A stretch of DNA of 42,307 bases from positions 1 to 42,307 of the forward strand of contig DUOO01000052.1 in NCBI GenBank assembly GCA_012838795.1. Direction: 5' to 3'. Source of the DNA: Clostridiaceae bacterium. GTDB lineage: Bacteria > Bacillota > Clostridia > Saccharofermentanales > DTU023. The position numbers and the translations under genes were made by a program. Positions 16,223-25,292 of the stretch are shown piece after piece; position 1 is the stretch's first letter, and every line of letters starts with the position of its first letter. Below the pieces are notes generated by a model that saw nothing but the letters and a program-made list of their open reading frames with translations, ran no database searches and was not told the DNA's origin.

Positions 16223-17131
16223 ATGAGAATAAATTATAGAGAATTAATAGAAGATGCACAAAATAGGAGTTATGCCATAGGATACTTTGAGGCTTGGAAT
16301 ATTGAATCCCTTATCTCGATTGTCAAAGCGGCAGAAAACAAAAGATCTCCTGTTATGATAGGATTTTGTGGTGAATATTTAGAGAATGCAGAAAGAAAAT
16401 ATGAGGTTGATTTAGAGTTATTTTCTAAAATAGCAAAAGAAGTGGCTTTAAAATCAAGTGTACCGGTAATAACTTTATTAAACGAATCAAACACTGTTGA
16501 ATACACTCTAAAAGGTATAGAAGCGGGATTTGATTCTGTCATGTATGTAGATGAAAAAATAGAACTTGAAGAAATGATAATCAGACAACAAAAAATAGTT
16601 GATCAGGCACACAGAAAAGGCATTTTAGTAGAGGGGGAGATCGGTAGTTTAGGACTTGTAGATGCAAGTTCCGGTGATTTTTATGAAGGTAATAAAACAA
16701 GACCTGAAGATGCAGTTTATTTTGCAGAAAAAACAAATGTAGATTTACTGGCGATCTCTTTTGGTAATGTTCACTTATTGGAAAAGTCCAAAGCTGAACT
16801 GGATTTTGATTTGCTGAAAACAATAAATGAAAAAGTGTCCATCCCGTTAGTTTTACACGGAGGAACAGGTATTGCAGACGAAGATTTCAAAAAAACAATT
16901 GAAAATGGAATAGTAAAAGTCAATATTGGCGCAGGCTTAAAAAGAGAAGTTATCAAGAGCATTCAAAACTATTTTGAAGAATACGATGTTGATGAGATGA
17001 ATCCTAATGATGTATTAGGAAAAGGGAATCTACAAGACTTAGATTTTTATTCTCATGAAGGTTTAATTACAAAAGTAATGAACTATATGGATCTCTTCAA
17101 TAGTACGGGAAAGGCGGACAAATATATATGA
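16223..17131 (+). CDS. Class II fructose-bisphosphate aldolase homologue with altered active site
   Basis: This 302-aa TIM-barrel protein is clearly of the class II aldolase family. It keeps VEGEIG, ISFGNVH (zinc histidine) and LVLHGGTG (zinc histidine). The segment that normally reads LHLDHG, holding the catalytic aspartate and the first zinc histidine, here reads TLLNES: Asp becomes Asn and His becomes Glu. The DHAP-binding NxDTD segment is also changed, to NIGAG. Classical fructose-1,6-bisphosphate aldolase activity is therefore doubtful. It may act on another phosphoketose, or catalyse a different reaction with a Glu zinc ligand. It sits between E1 and E2 in one operon; its stop overlaps the E2 start (ATGA), which ties its function to the complex. 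Confidence 0.82.
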   Translation: MRINYRELIEDAQNRSYAIGYFEAWNIESLISIVKAAENKRSPVMIGFCGEYLENAERKYEVDLELFSKIAKEVALKSSVPVITLLNESNTVEYTLKGIEAGFDSVMYVDEKIELEEMIIRQQKIVDQAHRKGILVEGEIGSLGLVDASSGDFYEGNKTRPEDAVYFAEKTNVDLLAISFGNVHLLEKSKAELDFDLLKTINEKVSIPLVLHGGTGIADEDFKKTIENGIVKVNIGAGLKREVIKSIQNYFEEYDVDEMNPNDVLGKGNLQDLDFYSHEGLITKVMNYMDLFNSTGKADKYI

Positions 17132-18363
17132 AAAAAATAAAAATGCCTCCGGGAGGTCAGAATGTTGATGAGTTAATGATTACGACTTGGGAAAAATCAG
17201 TGGGAGATCAGGTAAAAAGAGGAGATATTCTTTTAACTGTTGAAACAGATAAAGCTGCAATGGATGTGGAAAGTTTTGCCTCCGGAACCTTGTTAAAAAT
17301 CTTTTACGAAGAAGGTGAGGTGGTAAAAATTGGTGATGTAATAGCTTTAGTTGGAAATCCGGATGAAATAGCAGAAATTAAGAAATCTGCTGAATATGAG
17401 AAATCAATTGACATTCAATCTCCAACAGTTGAAGTATCTGAAGCTATAGAGGATGAGTACCAACCTATTATGCCGACAGAAACTGACAAAGCAGAAAAAG
17501 ATTTAAAGTATGAAGATAAAAGTAGTGATGAATTTATTAGAGTATCCCCGGCAGCAAAAAAATTAATACGAGATAATAAATTAAATATTGAAGATATTGA
17601 ACCGACAAAAGGGAAAATCAGTCAAAAGGATGTAGAAGAATATATCAAGAAGAATCAAACAACACCAAAAGAAGAAAGTGATTTTAAGCGGATTCCTCTT
17701 ACTAATGCAAGAAAAACAATTTCAAAAAGATTAACAAAGAGTGTTCAAGAAAGACCTACTTTCCATGCTGAAGTTGAAATTGATTGTACTGAAATTATTA
17801 AATTACGCAAAGATCTTTTTGAAAAATATCAAGAAAAGGTATCTTATAATGACATTATTGCCAAAGCATTAGTAAATTGTATCAAAGAGTATCCATTGAT
17901 CAATGCAAAAATGACAGAGCAAGATATTATTGTTTTTAACTCCGTTAATGTGGGAATCGCTGTTGCTCTTGAAGAGAATCTAATAGTTCCTGTTGTTAAA
18001 AATGTAGAAAAATTAACAATTTTGGAAATTGCGAAAAATAATTCTGAAAATATTAATACTGTGAGATCCGGAAAGTTTAATCCGGAAATAACTCAAAATG
18101 GTACCATTACGATTTCAAATATGGGAATGTTTAATATTTCTCGATTTACGGCAATTCTTAATCCTCCTGAAGTAACAATATTAGCAATAGGAAGAATAAA
18201 TAAAGAACCGATTTGGAATGAAGAACAAGAGAAGTTTGTAGCAAAACCGTTGATGACAATAACAGGTACGTTTGATCATAGAGTTGTTGATGGTGCCTAT
18301 GGAGCGAAATTCCTTAATATGTTGAGAGAATTATTAGAAAATCCGTTGTTAATGTTGGCATAG
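17128..18363 (+). CDS. Dihydrolipoamide acyltransferase (E2) of the dehydrogenase complex
   Basis: This 411-aa core enzyme of the complex has one N-terminal lipoyl domain (about 1-78) with the lipoyl lysine in ETDKAAMD (K42), an acidic linker and a peripheral-subunit-binding domain (about 138-175; RVSPAAKKLI to KDVEEYIKK). The catalytic acyltransferase domain ends in DHRVVDG, with the active-site histidine near residue 384. It transfers the acyl group from lipoate to CoA. The lipoyl domain begins KKIKMPPGGQNV, a little unlike the usual MPKLGETV pattern. The start overlaps the aldolase-like gene stop by four bases. The E3 gene follows after 34 bases. Confidence 0.92.
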   Translation: MKKIKMPPGGQNVDELMITTWEKSVGDQVKRGDILLTVETDKAAMDVESFASGTLLKIFYEEGEVVKIGDVIALVGNPDEIAEIKKSAEYEKSIDIQSPTVEVSEAIEDEYQPIMPTETDKAEKDLKYEDKSSDEFIRVSPAAKKLIRDNKLNIEDIEPTKGKISQKDVEEYIKKNQTTPKEESDFKRIPLTNARKTISKRLTKSVQERPTFHAEVEIDCTEIIKLRKDLFEKYQEKVSYNDIIAKALVNCIKEYPLINAKMTEQDIIVFNSVNVGIAVALEENLIVPVVKNVEKLTILEIAKNNSENINTVRSGKFNPEITQNGTITISNMGMFNISRFTAILNPPEVTILAIGRINKEPIWNEEQEKFVAKPLMTITGTFDHRVVDGAYGAKFLNMLRELLENPLLMLA

Positions 18364-18397
18364 TTAACTTGGTTGATAAAGATGATTGGAGACCTTA

Positions 18398-19801
18398 ATG
18401 AAAAAATATGACCTAATAGTTATAGGTGGGGGACCTGCGGGTTATGCCGGGGCGTTAAAAGCGGCTCAATATGGAAAAAAGATTGCTCTTTTTGAAAAGG
18501 AAAAAATTGGCGGTGTATGTTTAAATGTCGGGTGTATACCGACTAAAGCTTTAAGTTCCAAAGCAGGTCTATTAGAAAACATCCGAACACAAACTCAAAA
18601 GGAAGTTCTTCGAGATGCAGGGTTATTCAGCTACAAAAAAATACAAAAACAAAAAAATGAAGTAGTTAATCGTTTGACACGCGGTGTCGACAGTTTATTG
18701 AAAGCGGCAGGCGTTGATGTATTTTTAAAAGAAGCCGAAATAATATCACCTAACGAAATAAAAGCAGGCTCGGAAGTATATTCAACAGAATATATTCTGA
18801 TTGCAACCGGTTCAAGTAATCTTTTGAATCTTTCTTTTGATAATAAGAATTTAAGTTATGACAGTACTGGATTACTTAATATTGACAGAGTTCCATCAAG
18901 AATGGTTATTATCGGCGCAGGTGTAATCGGTCTTGAAATGGCAAGCATTTTTAATTCATTTGGAACGAAGATAACGATTGTTGAACTATTACCTGAAATA
19001 TTGCCTGATTTTGATTCGGATGTTACAAAAGCATATCAAAGACAATTGGAGAAGAGAGGAATAGAATTCCAACTGGGCTCGCTGGTGAAATCAATAGATT
19101 CTATACAAGAGAATAAAAAACGTATCATTTTTACTGATAAAGACGGTCAAGAGCAAAACATAATTACGGATATAGTTTTATGTTCGATAGGAAGAAAACC
19201 TAATGTAGATAAAGCTAATGCCGAAAAATTGAATCTTAAGATTGATGAAAAAGGATTTATAGTTGTTAACAACATGATGCAAACAAACTTACCAAATATT
19301 TTTGCAGCAGGCGATATTACCGGAGCTCCTTTACTGGCTCATGTTGCAATTAAAGAAGCTGAGGTGGCAGTTAAGAATATGTTCTCAGACAAAAAAAATC
19401 ATCGTTCAACAAATTTGGTACCGTCATGTATTTATAGTTATCCTGCTTTAGCTAAAATCGGTTTAACAGCGAAACAAGCAAAAGAAAAAAATCTTGAGAT
19501 TTTGGAAGGTGTTTACAATTATATCGGGAACGGAATGGCACTTGCATTAGAAGAAACAACGGGATTTGCCAAAATAATTGTTTCAAAAAAAGACAAAAAA
19601 ATAGTAGGAGGCCAAATACTAGGTGAACAATCTGTTGAATTAATTATGCAACTGGCAGTTGTTATTGCGAATGAAATGACTGTTGATCAATGGGATGAAA
19701 AAATTATGGTTGCTCATCCGACACTTTCTGAAATTTTACATGAAGCAATTATGGATTCAGATAATAAGTCAATACATACACCTTTATCAAAGAAAAGTTA
19801 A
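18398..19801 (+). CDS. lpdA: Dihydrolipoamide dehydrogenase (E3)
   Basis: This 467-aa FAD enzyme reoxidises the E2 lipoyl group with NAD+. The FAD-binding motif GGGPAGYAGA starts at residue 10 and the redox disulfide CLNVGC is C41 and C46. A second Rossmann motif is GAGVIGLEMASIF, the second FAD motif is IFAAGDI, and the C-terminal HPTLSE (about 440-445) supplies the catalytic His-Glu pair across the dimer. All key residues are present. The frame opens with a TTG at 18386, but ATG 18398 with GGAG six bases upstream is the better start. It closes the dehydrogenase-complex gene set and is followed 41 bases later by the first FGGY kinase. Confidence 0.93.
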   Translation: MKKYDLIVIGGGPAGYAGALKAAQYGKKIALFEKEKIGGVCLNVGCIPTKALSSKAGLLENIRTQTQKEVLRDAGLFSYKKIQKQKNEVVNRLTRGVDSLLKAAGVDVFLKEAEIISPNEIKAGSEVYSTEYILIATGSSNLLNLSFDNKNLSYDSTGLLNIDRVPSRMVIIGAGVIGLEMASIFNSFGTKITIVELLPEILPDFDSDVTKAYQRQLEKRGIEFQLGSLVKSIDSIQENKKRIIFTDKDGQEQNIITDIVLCSIGRKPNVDKANAEKLNLKIDEKGFIVVNNMMQTNLPNIFAAGDITGAPLLAHVAIKEAEVAVKNMFSDKKNHRSTNLVPSCIYSYPALAKIGLTAKQAKEKNLEILEGVYNYIGNGMALALEETTGFAKIIVSKKDKKIVGGQILGEQSVELIMQLAVVIANEMTVDQWDEKIMVAHPTLSEILHEAIMDSDNKSIHTPLSKKS

Positions 19802-19842
19802 AGATATGATAAAAAAATACTTGTTATGGAAGGAGTGAGTAG

Positions 19843-21396
19843 ATGAAAAAGTATTTGTTAGGCATAGATTACGGAACCGGTGGAGCAAAAGCTTGTATCA
19901 TAGACGATGAAGCAAATGTAATTGCATATTCTTACAGAGAATATCCTATTTATACACCTAATCCTGGCTGGTCGGAACACGATCCCAATCTATATTGGCC
20001 GATAGCTTGTGACATGATTCAGGAATGTTTGGCTGAAGCAGGTGTAAATCCGAAAGACATTAAAGGTATTGCAAATTCTTCAGCACTTCCTTCAATGGTT
20101 ATGGTTGATAAAAATAATAATCCTATTAATTTTGCATATAACCTGATGGATCGTCGAGCGAGCGAGGAAGTCAGATGGATTGAAGAAAATATTGGTGGTA
20201 AAAAGATATTTGAAATTAGCTGTAATAGACTTGAAGATCATCCTTTTTTCGTAAACTTAATGTGGGAAAAGGCAAATCGTCCTGATGATTATAATTCAAT
20301 ATACAAAGCACTGACAATTGATGGCTATATTCGTTTAAAATTAACAGGAGAAGCAACAGCAAATTATTCTTCGGGAAGTTTCTTTGGCGTAGCATACGAT
20401 ATCAGAACAGACGAAATAGATCAGAATATTTTGAACAAAATCGGCATTTCAAAAGAGATATTACCTGATTTTTTCCCATGTGATCATATTGTAGGTTATG
20501 TGACTGATCAAGCCGCAAAGGAAACCGGTTTAGTTCCCGGAATACCGGTAGCCGCAGGATCTGTGGACTGTAATGCAGGTTGGATATCCGGTGGCGCAAT
20601 AGAAGTTGGAGATATGCAAGTTAATTTGGGGACGAGCGGTGTAATGGGAGTTATTCATAGAGATCCCAATTTAATGGTTGATAGTCTATTAAATTCCAGT
20701 TATACAACCGGACCGGATGATTATGTAACGATAACTGCTACGACAACCGGTGGACAAGCATTAAGATATATTCGAGATAATTTATCACAATTAGAAGTAG
20801 CTACCGAAAACCTTGTTCCCGGCTTCAATTCCTATCAAGCTCTGGACGCAGAAGCAGAGCAGATAAATATTGGTGCCGATGGTTTGATCTTTTTACCTTA
20901 TCTTATGGGAGAAAGAACTCCACTCTGGGATCCAAAAGCCAGAGGTGTATTATTCGGCTTGTCATTAAATCATACAAAAGGTCATATTGTTCGTGCTACT
21001 TTAGAAGGAGTTGCTTTTGCTCTTTATGAATCTTTTGAAATATTAAAACAACAATGTTCGAAAATCAATTATCCGATTGTAATGAATGAGGGTGGTGCAA
21101 AGAGTAAAATTTGGCGCAGAATTATTACAGATGTTTTTAATGTACCTACTGTACTATTAAAAAGCAGAACAGGAGCACCTTTAGGGGATGCAATTTTAGC
21201 CGGTGTTGCAACGGGAGTTTTCCCTTCATTTCAGATTGCGAAAGATACGGCAGAATATATCGACAGAATGGAACCGGATCAAAAAGCTCATGATAGATAC
21301 ATGCAGTATTATGAATTATATAAACAAGTATATATAAACGTGAAAGATAATTTTGCAGATTTAGAATTGATTAGAGATCAACAGATATCACTATAA
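19843..21396 (+). CDS. FGGY-family carbohydrate kinase (xylulokinase-like)
   Basis: This 517-aa ATP-dependent kinase phosphorylates a ketose or polyol. The N-terminal ATP-binding motif is GIDYGTGGAK (about 7-16). WSEHDP, a mid-protein AAGSVDCNAGW and the C-terminal NEGGAKSKIWRRIITDV and GDAILAG are typical of the xylulokinase/ribulokinase branch. The aspartate in SVDCNAG is at the position of the catalytic base. The ribosome site is GGAAGGAG. The gene follows E3 closely and probably belongs to the same long operon. The substrate cannot be read from sequence. In context it would be the ketose made by the dehydrogenase next door, or the product of an isomerase. Confidence 0.9.
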   Translation: MKKYLLGIDYGTGGAKACIIDDEANVIAYSYREYPIYTPNPGWSEHDPNLYWPIACDMIQECLAEAGVNPKDIKGIANSSALPSMVMVDKNNNPINFAYNLMDRRASEEVRWIEENIGGKKIFEISCNRLEDHPFFVNLMWEKANRPDDYNSIYKALTIDGYIRLKLTGEATANYSSGSFFGVAYDIRTDEIDQNILNKIGISKEILPDFFPCDHIVGYVTDQAAKETGLVPGIPVAAGSVDCNAGWISGGAIEVGDMQVNLGTSGVMGVIHRDPNLMVDSLLNSSYTTGPDDYVTITATTTGGQALRYIRDNLSQLEVATENLVPGFNSYQALDAEAEQINIGADGLIFLPYLMGERTPLWDPKARGVLFGLSLNHTKGHIVRATLEGVAFALYESFEILKQQCSKINYPIVMNEGGAKSKIWRRIITDVFNVPTVLLKSRTGAPLGDAILAGVATGVFPSFQIAKDTAEYIDRMEPDQKAHDRYMQYYELYKQVYINVKDNFADLELIRDQQISL

Positions 21397-21494
21397 TTCT
21401 GAAAAAGAGAATACAAGTTGGTTAGACAAAAAAGGGATAGAGTAAATATTTATATATAATAATTAGTTTTTTAAAATTTAGAATGGAGGGTTCT

Positions 21495-22541
21495 ATGGAA
21501 GGAAAAATGAAGGTTTGTGTATTGACAGGTAAAAAAGAGTTGGAATGGGTTGAGAGAGATATTCCGCAACCTGCAGAAGGGGAATTACAAATTAAATTAG
21601 AATATGTTGGTATTTGTGGTTCTGATTTACATTTCTACGAAGAAGGTCGTTTAGGTAACTGGGAATTAAACGGTCCCTTGGCTTTAGGTCATGAACCTGC
21701 AGGTGAAGTTACTGCAATTGGTAAAGGTGTGAAAGGTTTTGAAATAGGAGATAAAGTTTCTATTGAACCTGCTGTGCCATGTGGTACTTGTCCGGATTGT
21801 CGTAAGGGCCATTATAATTTATGCTCCAGTATTCAAATGTTAGCGATACCCAATGAAAAAGATGGTGTTTTTGCAGAATATTGTGTACACGAAGCAAGTA
21901 TGTGTTTCAAATTGCCGGAAGGTGTAGATACATTGGAAGGAGCAATGATTGAACCTCTGACAGTAGGTATGCACGCATGTGCTCTTTCGAATCCGACAGT
22001 TGGTGATAATGCAATTATTTTAGGTAGCGGATGTATCGGTTTAGTAACATTATTAACTCTAAAAGCAAGAGGTGTAAGTGAAATCTATGTAACCGATATA
22101 ATGCCGGCAAGGCTTGAGAAAGCCAAAGAGTTAGGAGCAACTCGTGTATTTGATTCGACAAAAGAAAATATAGTTGAATTTGCAAAAACGTTGCCGGGTG
22201 GAGGAGTAAGTCACGTATTTGAATGTGCTGGTAATAAAATAACAACTTTAGAGAGTAGTCAATTGATTAAAAGAAGTGGAAAAATTACATTAGTTGGAGT
22301 ATCCCCTGATCCTATAATGGAGATGGATTTTGCTACAATCAACGCCATGGAAGGTACAGTATATTCAGTTTACAGATATAGAAACTTACATCAAAAAGGG
22401 ATAGATGCTGTTGCAAGCGGTTCAATTCCAGTAAGAAAAGTGGTTTCACATGTATACGATTTTGATGATTGTATTCATGCAATTGAGCATAGTTCATCCA
22501 ATAAAGATGTCGTAATAAAAGGAGTAGTTAAATTTATTTAA
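21495..22541 (+). CDS. Zinc-dependent polyol dehydrogenase (sorbitol/xylitol dehydrogenase-like)
   Basis: This 348-aa medium-chain dehydrogenase/reductase oxidises a polyol to a ketose with NAD+. Catalytic-zinc residues are seen in GICGSDLHFY and GHEPAG. The four structural-zinc cysteines are in CGTCPDCRKGHYNLC. The Rossmann motif GSGCIGLV is followed by YVTDIMPARLEKAKELGA, whose aspartate suggests NAD+. The frame opens at 21483, but ATG 21495 lies 4-5 bases after GGAGGG and is preferred; ATG 21507 is also possible. Flanked by two FGGY kinases, it fits an oxidise-then-phosphorylate step in polyol use. Confidence 0.9.
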   Translation: MEGKMKVCVLTGKKELEWVERDIPQPAEGELQIKLEYVGICGSDLHFYEEGRLGNWELNGPLALGHEPAGEVTAIGKGVKGFEIGDKVSIEPAVPCGTCPDCRKGHYNLCSSIQMLAIPNEKDGVFAEYCVHEASMCFKLPEGVDTLEGAMIEPLTVGMHACALSNPTVGDNAIILGSGCIGLVTLLTLKARGVSEIYVTDIMPARLEKAKELGATRVFDSTKENIVEFAKTLPGGGVSHVFECAGNKITTLESSQLIKRSGKITLVGVSPDPIMEMDFATINAMEGTVYSVYRYRNLHQKGIDAVASGSIPVRKVVSHVYDFDDCIHAIEHSSSNKDVVIKGVVKFI

Positions 22542-22564
22542 TATTTGCTATGAGGTAATTTGTT

Positions 22565-24043
22565 GTGGCGCAATATATTTTAGCAATAGATCAAAGTACT
22601 CAAGGAACGAAAGCACTTATAATTGATCAAAACGGGGATATAGTTTGTCGAAAAACCAAAGAACATAGACAAATTATAACTCCGGAAGGATGGATAGAGC
22701 ATGATCCTATTGAAATATATGAGAATCTATTGACAATGGTTAGAGATATATTATTAGCCCAAAAGATCGCTCCCAAGGATATCAGAGTAATAGGGCTATG
22801 TAATCAAAGAGAAACTACTTTAGCATGGGATAAAAACACAGGTGAACCTCTATATAATGCGATTGTTTGGCAATGTGATCGGGCACAAATAATTACTCAG
22901 AAAATTATTGACCAAGGTTATGCAGCATATATTAAGAAGGTAACGGGTATTCCTGCATCACCTTATTACTCTGCAGCAAAAATGACATGGTTCTTTGAAA
23001 ATGTTGAAGAAATTAATATCAAGGCTAAGAATAATGAAGTGTGTTTTTCGACAATGGATAGTTGGTTATTATTTCAGATGCTTGGCGGAACTCCGAAGAC
23101 AGATTATTCTAATGCTGCGAGAACACAGTTATTCAACATCAACGAATTGAAGTGGGATGAGGAACTATGTGATATTTTTAATGTTCCGATTAATAGTTTG
23201 CCGGAGCTTTGTCCATCGAATGATTTGTTTGGATATACTGATTTGGCAGGAATTTTTCCGGAACCGATACCGATTCATTCAGTTATGGGTGATTCTAACG
23301 GAGCCATGTATGCTCAAGGTTGTCATAAATTTGGAATGGTTAAAGCGACCTACGGGACAGGTTCTTCAGTAATGATGAATATAGGAAATAAACCAATTTT
23401 CAATGAGGAAGGAGTTGTGACTTCAATTGGATGGTTTGTGGATAATAAACCCACTTATGTACTTGAAGGAAATATTAATTACACCGGAGCAGTCACACAA
23501 TGGTTAGTAGATGATCTGAAAATTCTTGAAAAAGCTTCTCTTGCCGGAACAGTTGCCGGTAGAGCCAGAGATATTGAAGGTCTCTATTTAATTCCTGCAT
23601 TCAGTGGTTTAGGTGCACCATACTGGAAAAACAACGTAAGAGCTATGATTTGTGGTATGGATAGAAATACCGGCAATGCCGAGATTGTTCGTGCAGGTGA
23701 AGAATGTATTGCATATCAAATTACGGATATTATTTCAATAATGGAAAAAGAAATCCAACAAAGAATAGAACATTTACGTGTTGATGGTGGTCCTACAAAA
23801 GATAAGTTTCTAATGCAATTTCAGTCAGATATCACTGATTCGGATGTAAGAGTTGCTCAGATTGAGGAATTGTCAGGAAGCGGTGTAGGTTTTATGGCAG
23901 GAATAGCTGTTAATTTGCTTGATGAGAATACTATTTTCAACAAAAAACCTGCAGCTGTCTACAGATCGTCCATGGCAGACCATTTAAGAACAAAAAAAAT
24001 AAAAGGCTGGAAGTCAGCATTAGAAATGTTAATAAATGGATAA
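22565..24043 (+). CDS. FGGY-family kinase, glycerol-kinase-like
   Basis: This 492-aa kinase is closest in motifs to glycerol kinase: AIDQSTQGTKALI at the N-terminus, NQRETTLAWDK and YNAIVWQCDR at about 80-105, YGTGSSVMMN, SGLGAPYWKN and LRVDGGPTKDKFLMQFQSDI. The key aspartate region GDSNGAMYAQGC replaces the usual GDQQAALFGQ. It starts with GTG at 22565 behind GAGGT. It could phosphorylate glycerol or dihydroxyacetone, or another short polyol such as a tetritol or pentitol. Having two FGGY kinases flank one dehydrogenase suggests two substrates, or two alternative entry routes. An excellent terminator follows. Confidence 0.88.
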   Translation: MAQYILAIDQSTQGTKALIIDQNGDIVCRKTKEHRQIITPEGWIEHDPIEIYENLLTMVRDILLAQKIAPKDIRVIGLCNQRETTLAWDKNTGEPLYNAIVWQCDRAQIITQKIIDQGYAAYIKKVTGIPASPYYSAAKMTWFFENVEEINIKAKNNEVCFSTMDSWLLFQMLGGTPKTDYSNAARTQLFNINELKWDEELCDIFNVPINSLPELCPSNDLFGYTDLAGIFPEPIPIHSVMGDSNGAMYAQGCHKFGMVKATYGTGSSVMMNIGNKPIFNEEGVVTSIGWFVDNKPTYVLEGNINYTGAVTQWLVDDLKILEKASLAGTVAGRARDIEGLYLIPAFSGLGAPYWKNNVRAMICGMDRNTGNAEIVRAGEECIAYQITDIISIMEKEIQQRIEHLRVDGGPTKDKFLMQFQSDITDSDVRVAQIEELSGSGVGFMAGIAVNLLDENTIFNKKPAAVYRSSMADHLRTKKIKGWKSALEMLING

Positions 24044-24057
24044 TTTTATTTAATGTA

Positions 24058-24094
24058 CTCAACTTTCCAATTTTTTGGAAAGTTGAGCTCTTTT
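24058..24094 (+). terminator. Intrinsic terminator of the catabolic operon
   Basis: A perfect 13-bp inverted repeat CTCAACTTTCCAA/TTGGAAAGTTGAG with a four-T loop (24058-24087) is followed by CTCTTTT. It lies between the glycerol-kinase-like gene and the convergent DeoR gene. It probably ends the long operon starting at about 14136. Confidence 0.8.
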
Positions 24095-24229
24095 GATGTT
24101 TAAACAAGTTAAAGCATCAAAGCAGACAGTATCACTATTGATCTCACAATATAAAACACAATAATTGTTATTCATTTTTATTATAAGAAAGCCATCGTTT
24201 GTTTTATACAGATAAAGAATGATTTCAAA

Positions 24230-25006
24230 TTAAGTTGCGATGATAGTCTCAATTCCTTGATTATTGAGACTTTTTATTATATGACTGGGTGTTTTATCGT
24301 CAGTAATTAAAATGTCAATTTCATTAATTGGCAAACCCAAACAGAGTGAAGTATGATTAAATTTTGTATAATCTGCTACGACAATTGTCGTTGCAGAAAT
24401 ATTTGAAAGAGCATTTTTTTCGTTACTATAAGTTATGTTTGCTTCAAATGTTCCTCTGGTTACATCAATTGCACGACAACAAATAAATGCAATATCTGCG
24501 GTAAAATTTCGAATAAAATTTTCTGAAGTGGAATCAAAAACAGTTTTAGACAAATTGTCTATAGTTCCTCCAACTTGAATAACACTACAATTCTGTTTCT
24601 GAGATAGAACAGATGAAGCTATTAATCCTGTAGAAATAGCAGTAAATTGCAAATGATCAGGAATAAAATTAACTATTGCTAAAGCGGTTGTTCCTCCATC
24701 GAAACAAACGATACTATCTATGGTTATATATTTGACAGCTGCTCTGGCGATTTTTCTTTTTTCTGCCCGGTTTCTTCCTATACGTTCATCAAAAGAAGGA
24801 AGGATATAATCTGGTTTCAGATAAGTTGCTCCGCCATGAAATCTGAGAACCAGTCCATTTGTTTCGAAATACTTAAGATCTCTTCTGATGGTCATTTCAG
24901 AATAGTGCAGTCTTTCTGCCAGAGAAGTAACTGATACAATTTCTTCTTCTTTTAATATATTAATTATCTTACTCTGTCTTTTGTTTTTGGCAATTGAGTT
25001 ATTCAT
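24230..25006 (-). CDS. DeoR-family transcriptional regulator (second)
   Basis: This 258-aa protein has the DeoR layout: a winged helix-turn-helix with EEEIVSVTSLAERLHYSEMT then IRRDLKYFETNGLVLRFHGGA (about 20-62), and a C-terminal effector domain with CFDGGTTALAI and VVADYTKF. It is only moderately similar to the first DeoR protein of the window, so the two may respond to different intermediates. It closes the island on the minus strand, convergent to the kinase operon. No strong ribosome site precedes the ATG. TCAAACA (25087-25093) and CGAACA (25131-25136) in its upstream region resemble the operator units of the island, hinting at auto- or cross-regulation. Confidence 0.88.
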   Translation of the reverse strand: MNNSIAKNKRQSKIINILKEEEIVSVTSLAERLHYSEMTIRRDLKYFETNGLVLRFHGGATYLKPDYILPSFDERIGRNRAEKRKIARAAVKYITIDSIVCFDGGTTALAIVNFIPDHLQFTAISTGLIASSVLSQKQNCSVIQVGGTIDNLSKTVFDSTSENFIRNFTADIAFICCRAIDVTRGTFEANITYSNEKNALSNISATTIVVADYTKFNHTSLCLGLPINEIDILITDDKTPSHIIKSLNNQGIETIIAT

Positions 25007-25292
25007 GTTAATATTTGATAAACTCCATAATCAATTAATAATTACATTATAATACTATGTTTTAAGATTTACAAAAAACAACTTTTTCAAACATTTTTTT
25101 AGAATTATATCGATTTCATTTTTTGTTTTCCGAACAACTGAAACAAGCTTATTAAATAGTCATTAGATATACGTTGTATCTTTCAGACTCCATATATATA
25201 GTAATATATATGATTTGTATGTATGTTTCTACAAAATATAAAATATATTCTTATAGATCAGTAGATGAAGAAAAGTTAAAAGAGGCAATATT

